Source of the DNA: Neospora caninum Liverpool
Taxonomy: Eukaryota; Apicomplexa; Conoidasida; Eucoccidiorida; Sarcocystidae
Reading direction: 5' to 3'
DNA length: 64,000 bases
NCBI RefSeq assembly: GCF_000208865.1
Contig: NC_018391.1
Span: 868,001 to 932,000 of the forward strand
Shown piece after piece: positions 1 through 12,501 of this stretch. The first letter of the stretch is position 1. Each line of letters opens with the position of its first letter. The notes beneath the pieces were generated by a model that made no database searches, was not told the DNA's origin, and was given only the letters and a program-made list of their open reading frames with translations. The translations under genes were made by a program, and so were the position numbers.

Positions 1-397
1 GAGAGGCCGATGAACATCCCCAGGCCAGAGGAGAAGATCAAGACCAGAGACACAAAAGAAGGCTGAGGGAAGGCAGCAAGACAGAATATGAAAGACGAGG
101 TTGCGCGCGCGAGAGAAAGGGGAAAATGGGGGCCGGCGTGCGAAACGAGGAAAGAGAAGGACGAAAGCCAAAGAAGGGGACACAGTGGAAACCGGAGGAC
201 TGGAGGGACAGAGGTCTCGAGTGGGAACCCGCCCGGAGCCCGAGTGAGAATCAGGGACTGACGAACGCGAAACGCAACCGAGGTAGAGAGAGTCTAGGCA
301 ACCCGAAGGCACCCCTGAAAGGGGTATACGGGATTTGCGTGCGGGCCACATAGGGTTGTATATATTTGTCTGCTTTTCCCGTTTTTTTCCTCAGACG
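1..397. other. Upstream/leader region of the CENP-C-like gene
   Basis: Purine-rich sequence with no recognisable coding region. The last 40 bases are a pyrimidine tract ending in CAG (about 368-394) just before the chosen ATG. This looks like a 3' splice site, so a 5'-UTR intron is possible. Confidence 0.4.
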
Positions 398-3300
398 ATG
401 GCTCCTCAACTTGGAGCGCCCGTTCAACCGCCTCTCCGCGACGTGGTTGCGCGAACGCCGTTGTCTCTGGGGGCGCCCCACAAGGCCCGCAGTCGCCCCT
501 CTGTGCAGCTGAGGCTCGACCGCGAGGCGAACGCCCCGCATCGGTCGTCTCAAGAGAGAAGAACCCGTGAAGGTCAGCCGACTGTCAATTCGATCTTCAA
601 TTCGAAACGGTCGAAGAAAGGGGGGGGGAAGGTGAGGGACGCGAACTTAAGAGACGTCTCGCCTGGTGTATCAGCAGAGGCGGGGGAACGGGCGGAAGGT
701 GCCTGGCGGTTTGTTCGAGTGGTTACAAGCTAAAGGACACATATGCATATGACGACGAGAACGAGATGCACAGAGGGAAAACGAGAGACAAGAAGAGGCG
801 AAAATAGGGGGGGCGTTTTCTCCGGACAGTGAGTTGTGAGGTGTCCTTGTCGGCGGAGCCGCGGGGGCCTCATGCTTCGTCGGCTCAGCTGCGGCAAGAA
901 GGTATAGAGACGGGTGCACGCGAAAACGAATCGGGAGATCAAACCGACAGGGGGAAGCTGACTTCCTCGCGTGTCTTTCTCTCTTGCGTGTGTCGTGCCT
1001 CCTTTTTTTCCTGCTTGTCCGCGCATCTCTCTGTTTCACTTGCTGTGTCTGTACTCAGGGCATCCAGGCCGTGTGGTTTTCTCGCGCCGTGGAGAGGAGG
1101 CGTCGTCCCCCTCGTCTTCTCAGCCCCCAGATGCTTCTCCGCGCGCTGGTGTCCCTCGCCCTCCTTCGGAGGCGCCTCTACGCGAGCCTGCGTCCTGTCG
1201 GCGCCCCCCAGGGCCTCGCGAAGACGAACTCTCGCTGAGGAGACATCTGTTTCCGTCGTCTCCACAGTCTCGCCGATTTCAGGTGCCGCATGCAGGTATT
1301 GCCGAAAAAGGCTCTTCTCTCTCCGCTGGCTTTCCGCGTCCGCTGCCGCTTCTCGGCGGAGGGGCCCCGGTGTCTCTTCCGCACATCACTGTCTCCTCGC
1401 CCGCCGCGCGTAGGCAGCTGCGGGCAGGATCTGGGGGCACGTCTTCACCTCGTACGAGCGAAGAACGGAGAAGAGAGCAGGACGAGCGAGAAGTGCTTCT
1501 CTCAGGCCGCGTAGAAGACGTGGACAACTTGAGGGAAGGGGCGCATTCAGAGGCGGGAAACGAGGAAGGCGGAAGACGAGAGGACGACGGGAGTATCTCG
1601 CCATCCGGGCAGACAGACCGGCCATCTCGCGTTTCGTCGAGAACGTTGAAAGGTGGAGCTCTCTCCAACAAAGGGAAAATGCAGACTTCCGCAACTGCTG
1701 ACTTTTCCAAGGAGGCTAAACGGCGGCGGGCCAGCGACCCGGGGAGCCTCTCTGACGCGGGCTTCACCCCACACGGCCGCCTGTTGTCGCCTCGCGAGCG
1801 ACGAAGGCGCAGAAGCGAGGGAAGTCTCGAAGGCAAGGGAGGGGCGAGGAACAAGGGAAGTCATCCCCCTGATCCGGCTCCGAACGGAGACAGAGACGGG
1901 CGAGGTCTCGGCGACGCGGAGAGGCTGCAGCCCTCTTCGCCTGCCTCTGCCAGCTCGCTGCATGCGGGAACGCGGTCGGAGAGGGAGAAGAAGACAGTCG
2001 CCTTTGCCGGGGAGGAAGACGCGGAGAGGAGAGAAGAGGAACGGAGACAGGGGGAAGAAGAGGAACGGAGACAGAGAGAAGAGAGGAGACCCGAGAAGAG
2101 ACAAGACGGCAGGCAAGATGGGGGACCGGCCCGAGAAGACACGATGTCTCTGGGACACACGCTCGCGGAACTGGCGCGTCAACACAGAGAGACAGAAGAT
2201 AGCGACGAGTTGCGAAGCGTCTCTAGCGGGACTTCTCTGGAAGATTATCTCGCTCGCAGAGACCCGTTCCGCGTCTCCACAGACAGTGAAACCAAATGCA
2301 GAGGGGGCGAGCCCATCCCGACCGTCCGCGAATCACGAGTCAGTGAGTCTCCCCTCAAGCCTTCTTCGTTGGACTCTCAGGCGAAGCTGGGAGAAGACAC
2401 TTTTTCGTCTCCACTTGAGTTTGACGATTCGGGAGGTTGTCCTGGTGACTTTTTCGATGTCGAGCCCGCGAACAGCGAGGCCGAGGAACGGCCGGAGGCC
2501 AGCGGGGCCCGGGAAGGTCTCGGAGGCGCGACTGAGAAAACGCTACGCTTTGCGTCTACGGATCCTGCTGCCAAGGCCGCCGCGCTTGGAACGGAGGTCG
2601 GCTGCAGCCCCTCCCCGGATCGCGCAGACGAGGCAGCGACTCCCGCGCGTCTCCAGCTCGCCCTTCCAGATGCGTCTGCCTCAACACTTTCTCGGGGGAC
2701 TTCCCTGACGCCTCTGGCGCTTTCGGCGACGCCGTCTCGCAGCCTGGCGGCTCCGCATGCGCTGGCGGATGGAGAGCAGGCGGCGGGGCCTTTGGTGTTG
2801 CCGCCGGCAGTTGGGTCGGTGCAACGCGGCATTCAGACTTCGTTGCCTTCTTCTCCCGAGACGCGGGCCTCTCGGCGTGGACGGAGCGAGCAGGCGCGGC
2901 GTCTCGCTCGGTCGGTCTCTGCGCGTCTGCCGGTCGTCACGATTGGAGCGCGTCTTGTCGAGGAGCCGATCGCGGACGTTCAGGAGGTCCTCGAGGGGGA
3001 GGACGGGCCCTACGGGGAGTCTTCCTGGTCGCCGGAGCATCGCGAGGCGGCGACCGGGGCCTTGGCGTCGCCTGCGCGATCTGACACCGGCAGTAAACAG
3101 CGCAGGTATCCCCTGCGGCAGCGGCTGCCTGCTCTGAAACCCTGGCTCGGGGAGTACGCGCGCTACGGGTACAAGGATGGCGAGTGGGGTTTGATTGGCG
3201 TCTCGAGGTGCGTCAACCAGGATGCGTTGCGCACTGTCGCGCGGGATGTGACGGTCGACGGAGTCCTCGGAGCCATGGGGGGGAGGGAGGAGAAGAAGCG

Positions 3301-5959
3301 ACAAGAGCTGCTCCGGAGCGGCCGGTTGCAGGAACTCGCCGTCGACGAAAGACAGCAGATGCTCCGCCATGGCCAACACTTCAAACTGGCCGATTCGGGG
3401 GGCGAAGGTTCGGGGACCGAAGGCCCAGAAGGACGGGACCTGGCGTTGCGGGTGCTCGACGCGGGCGACAAGAAGAGGGGCCCGAAGGAGAGAAAGAGAA
3501 GGCGCGAGCTGAAGGGTGAGGAAGGGCGAGGCAAGCGAGAGAGGCGACGCAGAGCCGAGGACCAGGGAAAAGGCCGCGGAGGGGATTCGGAAGAGAGAGA
3601 AGAAAGGGGTCGCAGACGAAGAAGTGGAGAGGCGGAAGGGAGACGAAGAAGCAGCGACTCAGCACGCGAAAGACGCGGAGACGTAGAGGAGATGGGAGAC
3701 AACACCCGGGACAAGGCCAGAGAGAAAAGGAGCGACAACAAACAGGAGAAGAGACACTCCAAGGGCCGATCGGAAGGGGGGTCACCAAGTGACGAGGAGA
3801 GAGAGATCGACAAAAACCGGAAAGGAAGACGCTCCGGTGAAGAAGAGGGACCAGGCGGGGAAGATAACACACACGCGTCGGACCTTACCAGCACAACCTA
3901 TGAAGAGGGACAAGACGGAACACGAAGACTCTTCACCTACAGTACGTGTTTCGCTTGTTCTCATGTCAAGGAAGAGCAGTCCTTTTTCTCCATGACGTCC
4001 GATTTGCTGTCTGTTGGGTATCTGATATCCGCCTCTGCACGACGCTTCACCTTTTCCTCTTCTGCGTCCTGTCCCGCGTTCTCTCTCGCCCGTCTGCCGT
4101 TTCCCTCTCGCTCTCCGGTCTCCTTTCTCGTGTGTCGCCCCACTCTCGCCCTGATCTTCTGTCTCTCGTGTCTTTCCTGGTTGCCCTTGCCTCTCCGTTT
4201 CGGATCGGAATTCGTCGCTTCCTACTTTCGGGCACATTTCCTTCCCTCTTCTTTCGCTCTCTGTCTTCCCCATTTCACCCTTTTTCGTTCGCGCTCTCCC
4301 TCTTGTCTTTCTCTGTCTCTCTTCTGCCGGCTTGGCCCGAGTCTCGGTGTCTCCTGTCCGTTTGTGGGGCTGTTGGGACGAGGAACGGTTTCTTCTCACA
4401 CTCCGTCTATCTGCCTACAGAGGCTGTTACCCTCCCCACTGAGTGGTTTTGGATGAACGCAAACGCCGAAGGAACGCTGCAGGTGAGCAAGTGTTGCCTC
4501 TGTATGCCTTGTGCTTGAGGACGGATTCCACAGCGTACACAAGTCGACACATTTACTTCGGCGATGCAAATGTGTGTATGAAATTCCCTATACGTCAGCC
4601 TAAAGCAAAGAGCTTGCTTGTCTGTTTTCTTTTGTCTTCTGCCTCTCGTGGTTCCTCGTATGTGTCGGTACCCCAACTTTCGACGTCACGCATCTCTGTT
4701 TTTCGTAGGCGTTGCAGAGGGTGTTTCTCTCTGGTCTCGCTCCCATTGGCTCTGGTGTTGAGGCGACTCAATTTTATCATGCGCGATTCAGATTCAGCTT
4801 TTTTTCCTGCTTGGTTTGTGTCTTGTATCTTACTTGCGTCACAGGTCGAGTTGCCGCACTGCGGCGTCTTGTTCGCCGTTTAAGCTTCCATTCACTGTCT
4901 CGCTTTCCGTTTCGCGTTATTTGCAGACTGCCCTTCTAAGTCGCTGCGGAACGAGCAGCCATACGCTCCTCCTTCGTCTTGCGCCAGGAGAGACGAAACC
5001 GCCTATCGACAGCGGCGATTTTGTTCATGTAGGTTTTTTATGATTTCGTGGTTCGTTTTCTCCCGTGTCTCTCGCTCGCTCGCTCTTTCTGGCTGACTCC
5101 CTCCATCTCTCCATCTCTCTCCGGTTCTCTTCTCTGCTATTCGCTTGTCGTTTTTTCGCCTTCTTGACTGCTTTATCCGCCTCTCCGGCCTTCTTTGTCG
5201 CCGTTTTCCCAATTCTTGTCTCTCCATCCCGCCTTTTTTCCCTTGGCATCTCTCATTTGTCGACAGTACGGCGTGGTCACTTCGGGGACTGGTCTTCGCG
5301 TCACAATCGGAGAGAAAGAAGCCGTGCTGGACGCAGAGAGCGTTTTTTTCATTCCGCACCACACTGTGTGGAGCCTATTTAACAGGTTCGTCTGTGGAGA
5401 GAAGAGGCAGAAAAGGCGGGCGAGGCAGAAGAAAGGGACGAAAGACACACGTCCAGGAGGAAGACGCGTGGGAGAGGGCGGCATTGCGACCGAGCGGTCT
5501 TTAGTTGCGTCACCCTTTTGTCGGCGGTAGTCTCTGTTGTGTTTCCGAGGCTGCCTCGGGCGGGGGACAGACACCACGAGAAACGTAGCGGAAGGGAGCA
5601 GAGAGAGGGAGAAGGCAGTGGAAAATCCGTGTTTGTGACCTGTGGAAGGAGAGAGGAAGAGGGAAGCCACCTGCGCTAGAATGCCCGAGAAAGCTGCCAA
5701 GGTCGTCACGAAGACGGCTCATGCATTCAGTTCAATTCGCGCAGGAGGAATTTATGTGGCGGCCTGTGAGCTGACGCAGAAAAGGGGCAAGAGTGCGTTC
5801 TTCGCTTTCTGAATCCTCGTTTTTCTTCACGGGCGTCGAATCCAGTCACTCAGAGAACGAGGGGAATAAGGTGCTCGTCATTCGGGTTTTTCTTGATTTT
5901 TGCGCTGCAGAAACAGCGAGGACGTCGACGTTTACCTCACTTTCTGGAAAGTGCAGTGA
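398..5959 (+). CDS. CENP-C/Mif2-like centromere protein with C-terminal cupin
   Basis: Likely inner-kinetochore protein that binds centromeric nucleosomes and dimerises through a cupin fold (role known for CENP-C/Mif2; inferred here). Model: exons 398-631, 1124-3941, 4421-4482, 4927-5028, 5267-5385, 5911-5959, about 1127 residues. The N-terminal ~1000 residues are disordered and rich in Arg, Glu and Ser. A CENP-C motif-like patch near residues 735-765 (nt about 3100-3190) has Arg-rich sequence, then LKPWLGEYARYG. The last ~110 residues match the Mif2/CENP-C cupin: LRLAPGETKPP, then YGVVTSGTGLRVTI, FFIPHHTVWSLFN and a closing DVYLTFWKVQ. Phases agree at every 3' junction (donor at 3942, phase 1, to acceptor at 4421, and so on). 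The join of exon 1 to exon 2 is the weakest part: 1124 keeps frame and follows a pyrimidine tract, but an acceptor at 1059 with another donor is possible. The start codon is also tentative. Confidence 0.75.
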
Positions 5960-8900
5960 GGAGCTCAGCGGAGACTTGTTTGCACACTGGAGAAGACACA
6001 GGATCTCGGACCCCTCTCCTCTTCGCCCTTCTGTTGTCGCCGCTCCTTCGGCAACTTCAGCCCTTCCCGCCCTTTATTTTCCCTCCCCTCCGTTCCCATG
6101 TCCGAGAGAGACGGGGGAATATAATAGTGTGTGGTTTCATCGTCCCATTGTGAGCGGGTTGTAGGGTCGAGGTGTACAAGGTGGGCTTCAGTGCCAGCGT
6201 AGGGGAGCGAGGAGAGGCAGGAGATAGAGAACTAGTCTCCAGATTCCGTGACAAAGATGAAACTATGTCCCTGTGGTTCCATTTCATCTCTCTACCGTCA
6301 GAGTCGTGCCTCGGTACTCTCCGTCCCCCATCTTTCCGTGTTGTTTCGCTTGGTCTTGTTCTCCTTTCTCTGATCGCTTTTTTGTGTCCTTCGTCTTACT
6401 GTTGTGCCTCTTGTCACTCTCGTCGCGCTCTTCTCGTCCTTTCTCTTCTTGTCTCAGACCGTATCACTCGTTGTTTGCCTGCGCCACAGGAAGGTGAAGA
6501 AGGCAGTTTCCGTTCCCCACTCGCAAATGAGAGGCACGACCTCCTCTTTGGAAGCTTTTTTTGGGACGCTCGGAGACCACGGCATTCGTACCCGTCTCTT
6601 CGGGCCATCTTGTCAATAAGACCCTTTTTAGTGTGGAACGATTCCTGTTCTGCGGAGAAATCCGTGGTCTTGTCGCAGTGCTTGCTCGTGATGAGCTTCG
6701 CGCCTCGTGCCCTGCGTGCGCCAGTTGACGAATGCTGGCGTCACAAGAGAGACAGGAGAAACTGGAGGGGAGCCGGTAACAAACCGCAAAAGCAGCCAGG
6801 AAGCGAGATTTACTGGGAGATCTCTGTTCCACCGAGCGATAAATATCCAGTGTGCGGCGTTTCCACAGAAAGAAGCTGTAGACGAATGTGAGACAGATCA
6901 CACAGAAGAGTGGCGTTTTTTGCACGGCAAACAAAATGTTACACTTGGTCTCCACCCAGGCCGATAGGACCGAGACCAGCAGCGATAGGAATGAAGGGAA
7001 AAGACGTAAATTGAGACGCCTCTCAATCCAAATGCCTCGATGAGCAGCGACATACATAACCGGCCGGCAGCGAACTTAGTAAAAACATAGAGCTAGACAG
7101 GCAGCTAACAAACTTCGGGAGAAACGATCGCTGTACCAACGACGTGCACCCAGCTTCTTGAAGCTTGGTGCCACGAGAGAATTGCTGCAAGACGAGCTCA
7201 AAGTAAGCAAACACATCGAAGTGAAAGACAGGGAGGGAGGGTTTGTATTATGAGATCCTGTGCTGAGGGGGACGATTTGGTTACGCTTGCCGAACCACGA
7301 AGAATGGGAATGCCGAGGGGAGTGTCAGCATGATATGGTTGACACGTACTGTCAATACCTGGACCATACTCGCCTCACATTTGTGGCCAGGGAAACGCCG
7401 CACAGACTTTCTCTGACCACGAGAACACTCTCCACGGTAAAGGATACGAACCAACGGAGATGTCGCAGGACATCGTCAGACACAGGTTAGGCACTTGGTC
7501 TCTGGAACGAACCAATCAAAACACCCCCAACAAAGAGGTCGTCTCAAAGTGCATATCAACATAAAGGGGTTCCACGGGTGAATGGACTCTATCGATATGC
7601 TCAGCAAACGTGTTTAACACGTATACCTCTGTTCTTTTTCCGGCTTAGGGCCCCAAGTTTTGCTCCTTTCTTGGCTCTCATATTTAAAACACAGAGGCTA
7701 GTGTTCTGGTCGTTGGAGAAAGAACTGTTATCAGCTCCAGTTCACCAGACTTGTGACGGTTCGTCACGGCCGTAAAGTGCGGGTCAGAAGGCTCCTTTGC
7801 TCGCACCCTCTAAACTTCTTCATATTAGCGACTTTGTTTGGATCCAGCGGTAATTGCAACCAACATGTAGCCGGTGTGGTTCGGCGTCCTTTTCTTCACG
7901 GGTGAATATTCAGGTCCAGAGCCTAGAGATGACAGGGAATATAAAAGGTTCCTCCGAACGACTACACCATTTTCTGCTTTTCACTATCGTGCCTACTGTA
8001 TGGTGAACCGTGCCTGTCAGTGCACCCCGCGAGTTGGACTCGGTTGGCAACCACCGAAATGTTGGTTACACAAGAAGGAAAGGCATATCTCTGTCGCCAC
8101 TGTGCGTTTCAAGGCACACAGGCAGTTCCTCTTTGAGTCACATGCATATACACCGGCACTGGTCTCTGTCAACCTGTACGAAATACAAGTGCTTTTTCGA
8201 ACTATCCGAGGCCGTCCACGCTAGGTTCGCCCTCCCTGGAGCACAGGGTAGCAGCGGGGATCATTAGCAAAGTCAAAAGCGCGTTGCCGCACTGTATTTT
8301 ATCAGCTAGACACTACCAGCGGATGTCAACACATCACAGCCAACTTGCACATCCTCCACAGAGCGAGTAATACCTTCCTGTGGTTCTCGTGTTTCGCCCG
8401 CCACTCCCTGGTAACTCCCTCACACCTGAGCCCATTGCGTCAAGTGGCTGGAAGAGCCACATGTGCTCTAGCACTGCGGCGCGGATCCAGGCGCCCTAGG
8501 GGAAACTTCAATGGGGTCGTCTGCACAGATTTGGGTTCCGCAGGGTTTCACGCACAGCGACGCCTCGGGCAGCCGCGACGCGGTGACGTCTCGTCAAGCG
8601 TTCCGTGTGTTCAGAGAGTCATACAATTAGTGCTGTCCAGTTGCTGGTGTGCAGTGTTAATTTGAGTCTGTAAGATGGCTCCTTGACGAACATGGTACTT
8701 GCAGGAGACAGCTAGTGACTGTGGAGCTGCATGTGTCAGAAACCCGAAGACCGTACCAGGCCTTGGTGACTAGAACCGCTTTTGTTGCTGGGCATCTGAA
8801 AATGCGGTGTGTGTAGCAGGTGGTTACACATCCGTCGTTTTAAGTCATCTAATCGCTCAATGCGATACATGTTTTAAAAGGAGTAGCAGCACTTGCTGTC

Positions 8901-9260
8901 ACATTCTCTAGCAAAGGCTGCCGTGAGCTGGTACACAAGGGCCGACAGAGGCCGCCGTTTCTCTTGACCGCTCAATTAGATGCTGGCACCTTAGTGTTTC
9001 GCTGACTTTCTCTAAACCCAGACAGTGCCTTCACCCGGCGGCGGTCCTTCGTCCTTCTAGGCTCTTCGTTGGCAAGTTTTATTAATTCAATTTGCCTGGC
9101 GTTCCTGTTGAGGGTACGACATCACAGATTGGGTCCAGTGCCTTTGTGTGCGTCGTCCCGTCCTGAGTGGGTGGCTTTTCCTAACTTGGCTTCATTCCAC
9201 TGATACCAGTTGTCACCAGTTGCACCCGTTCTCATTGGGGTGCCTTCGGACCTGAATAAG
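5960..9260. other. 3' flank of the CENP-C-like gene and gene-poor interval
   Basis: No reading frame here resembles a known protein or shows convincing exon structure. The first kilobase is pyrimidine-rich like coccidian introns or UTRs. From about 7000 the sequence is richer in A/T and frames are short. A 3' UTR, non-coding RNA or lineage-specific gene cannot be excluded. Confidence 0.4.
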
Positions 9261-9793
9261 ATGCGCGTGTTTCTGAGCTGCCACATTCCTTCTGGATGTA
9301 GGTTGCTCTGGTGGATTTCTACTGCTCTGTGGCTGACCAATGCAGTACAGGTATTTCTTATCACGAGTGCATCAGACAGTGTACACAATGCCCTGGCTGC
9401 TCAATTAATGCGACTCGATGGAGCAACGAGAGGAATGCAGAAGGAGGCGCAAACGATGCAGGCGATGCGACAAGCCCAAGGGCTTTTTTCACGCGGTATG
9501 TTCTGGCAAGGCGGAAGTGGCGAGGCCCAGCACAGGGAAATGTCGAAAATCTAATGCAACTGAGGACAGCATTACAGAGCACAGCTGAACTTGTGTCAGC
9601 GCAGAAGGCGCTGTTGGCCAGCACGTTACTGTATCAACAGGAACAGGCGTCGGCAGCAAAAAATGCAGCCAACCTGCCACGTGTAGACCCTGCAGTGCGT
9701 CTGCAAGCATTACAACGTGTCCGAAGTGCCGAACGTCATGCTTCGGAAGCCACAAATACATTAGTGACGGTACAGATCCCTTGGGTGCCGTAA
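9261..9793 (+). pseudogene. Possible frame-broken secreted helical protein
   Basis: From the ATG at 9261 the first frame gives a signal-peptide-like N-terminus (hydrophobic stretch including LLWWISTALWLTNAV), then a helical Gln/Met/Ala-rich segment, and stops at 9552-9554. From about 9550 a different frame continues with another helical Ala/Gln/Leu-rich segment (AELVSAQKALLASTLLYQQE) to a stop at 9791-9793. The two halves have similar composition, which suggests one protein broken by a frameshift, or two exons with an unidentified junction. No family is recognised. The overall plan (signal peptide, then helical body) recalls the family at 29.8-31.2 kb, but I see no direct sequence match. It could also be chance. 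Confidence 0.3.
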
Positions 9794-12501
9794 CTGCCCG
9801 CTGCATCACTCGCGTTGTGTCCACCAGCGACCTTCCATGACAGAAGCTATCTGCTGGCAGGGAGTGACGGAGCATCAAAGCATGCGATACTCGTGTTTTC
9901 GTATTCCCGCGGGCTCTCCGAAAAAGATGTTTATTGGCATTAAAGCATGCGATACCTGTGTTTGCGTATTCGTGCACCCTTCCACGGAAGATGCTTTTTC
10001 AAGAGTCGTGTATGCGTCGACAGTTCACTGTGGCCAATTCATGATTTGTGTGGACGAATGCCCATAGATAACAGAGCCTAGTTGGGTCCAGCGTCTGTGG
10101 GCCTCATTTAGGTGTCACAAGTCGAGCACCTTTGACCTTTTCGAGTCATGTAGAATGGGGCTGGTCTCCGGGAAGGGGTCTCTAAAACTATCCCTGTCAC
10201 CGGGCGAAAGCTTGTAGACGGGCACGCGATTAGCTCTACTACCAATTAGATGTGGTGTGTGCTTGTGACTTTTGAGTGAAAGATGACATCGCCAGGCATA
10301 CGGTGCAGTCACTCACCACCTTTTTTTTGGCTAGTTCATTTAATCGGCAGACCAATTACGGTTTTAAAAACACAAATCTTGACGAAGCTTCCCATAACAC
10401 TGTGAGCGTCACCTCGAGATGGGGGCTGCAGCGGGAGCGGTGCGCGTGCGATAACCCCCGATGAAACCACGGGATGCGTCCTCTATACTTTACTCGCTAG
10501 TACTGCATAACAGCTAAAAGCAGCTCTGAACGATACATGCGTGAAACTTTGATCCCGTCTTCTGCATTTCTTCGATAGAGGCGCAACAGAGCCTGTTGAC
10601 CAAGCGGTAACCACTTCGGTGAGTGTTCCGACTTCGATGTCCCATACCTTTGGGAACCAATTGCCACGTGAATAGAGGTGAGTCAAACGCACGATTTCGA
10701 TACCCCAGTTAACTCATCCAGGCAAAAAGTTACATAGTTCCCCACCGGTCACCACTCCAGGCCGTCGCACAAAGGAGCTTCACGGCAGTATTCAGGACAG
10801 GCACGACCATTATAATTCATGACTCCCTCTGAAACGACGACAACTACCGAGTACTTGGTCGCTCATCAAACACGTCTCTTCTTGCTTTTCGAAAATGCCG
10901 AGGGCCGGTCGCGTTGCCGTTCCGGCACCGGTCAACGGACAAGATTGTGGAGACGATCAGCAACTACGCCGACTACCCTGCGGCCTTGCTCGATCCTTAA
11001 AACTTCTTGCGGTCCTCTAGAGCCTCTTCACTTTTCCTATGTCTTTATTTCGGCAATTTAAGGATGCTTTTTTGCCTTGCCCGCCGCGAAAACACAACCT
11101 CCCCTCATCTTCTGGGTAGTCTCTATCTGCCGAGAAATCAACATTCTCCGGTGTTACTGGTTCGTCAACGAATCCGCTCGTCGGTCTGCTTGCATGAGTG
11201 TTCCAGCTCTTCAGGTCAACAAGTGACCACAGACAACGCACACGTCTCTTCTCCTTCTGTTGCCTTCATATCTAATTCCATCTCGTCTTCGCACAGAGGA
11301 CAGACGCTTCGAATCTGCCTGCCACATTTCTCCGGTGAACGCCGCAGCAGCACGCCAGGGGGGGCGACAGGCTGTCTCGAGAAACAAGCGAGGCGCGTAT
11401 TTCCTCAAGCAGCAAGACACTTGAGCCGTTCTCGGTCACGGAACACTGAGAAGGAGCTTGCTTAAGCGGAGAGAGTGCCATTTTTTTCAAAACGGGAAAT
11501 TGGAAAAGTTAACGAGGAAGGCAACCTCGTTGACTAGGGTTTGACCGAGTCCGGTATGAGCCTCCTACAAGATCAGGCTGCCGGCAACCTTGAGCCTGAA
11601 TCGGCGAATCTGTACTGGTGACTTTGCCCACGCGTTCTTCGGGTTCTTCCCGTGTCGGTCCTCCGAGTTTATCGTCTTCCCTGCCATTTCCCGTCTTCTC
11701 CCCGTTTCACATTTTTCTCCTGTGAGTTTGTCGACTGCTGTCATCTTTGATTTTTTATGGTTTCCCGGTGGTGGGTCCAGCCGAGAGTTCTTCGGTCCAC
11801 GTGCTCCCGCCTAAACTCCGCGCCGGGGGGGACGGGGCGTCTCCGTCAGTTTCGCAGTCCGGCTTCTTTTCTTGCGTCAAGTGTCATTGGCGTTTTTTCC
11901 TCGTATCTCTTCACTGTATCTTTCCTTTTTCCGTGAGTAGAAGCGAGTGGGCAAGTCCGGGTCGCTCCGAGTTTCTTCGGACCGTTGACGCTTTGCGCAT
12001 GCGGCGCAACCGATCTTTTGCAAGAGCGCGCCTCCTCGCAAGAAAACGTGTTTTCAGAGCCTTCTCGACAAAAAATCTATTCGTGCGCATTCCACTTTCT
12101 CCCCTTTTTTGGACTGCCGGAGACAGCGGCGTACGAGCCGCTGCGCGCCATCCACGGGGAGCCGCGTCTCGGTGATTTTCTTCCCCAAGCCGACTCCTCC
12201 TGCGCAAAAGCAACGCTTCCGACTCACAGTTTCCCCTTGCAGGCGAAGGAAGCAAAACCCAAAGCGCTGGGGAGACGAAACGACTGGGGAAGAAGCAGAC
12301 GAACGGGTTGGGCGGTGGTGGGACCGGACTGTAGGAGTTCAGGCTCAGCCGAGCATGCGTTTCTTTTTGGAACGGCCCTTGAGACAATGTGGAAGGAAAC
12401 GATGAACCAAGCTTCGTTTCTGTAGGGAGACGCCGCCCACAGCGGATAAGAGAGCCGTCTGGACGGAGACACTTCCAGTTTTTCGTCTGTTTTATCCAAC
12501 G
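9794..12501. other. Intergenic region upstream of the DUG3-DUG2 fusion gene
   Basis: No supported gene. The last ~900 bases (11600-12500) are likely promoter and 5' UTR of the gene starting at 12502. Short frames around 10.8-11.5 kb show no recognisable domain. Confidence 0.4.
9877..9971 (+). repeat. 30-bp direct repeat, two copies 65 bp apart
   Basis: Positions 9877-9906 and 9942-9971 share AAAGCATGCGATAC followed by a near-identical GTGTTT.CGTATTC segment, with about three mismatches in 30. Each copy contains the palindrome GCATGC. Confidence 0.7.
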
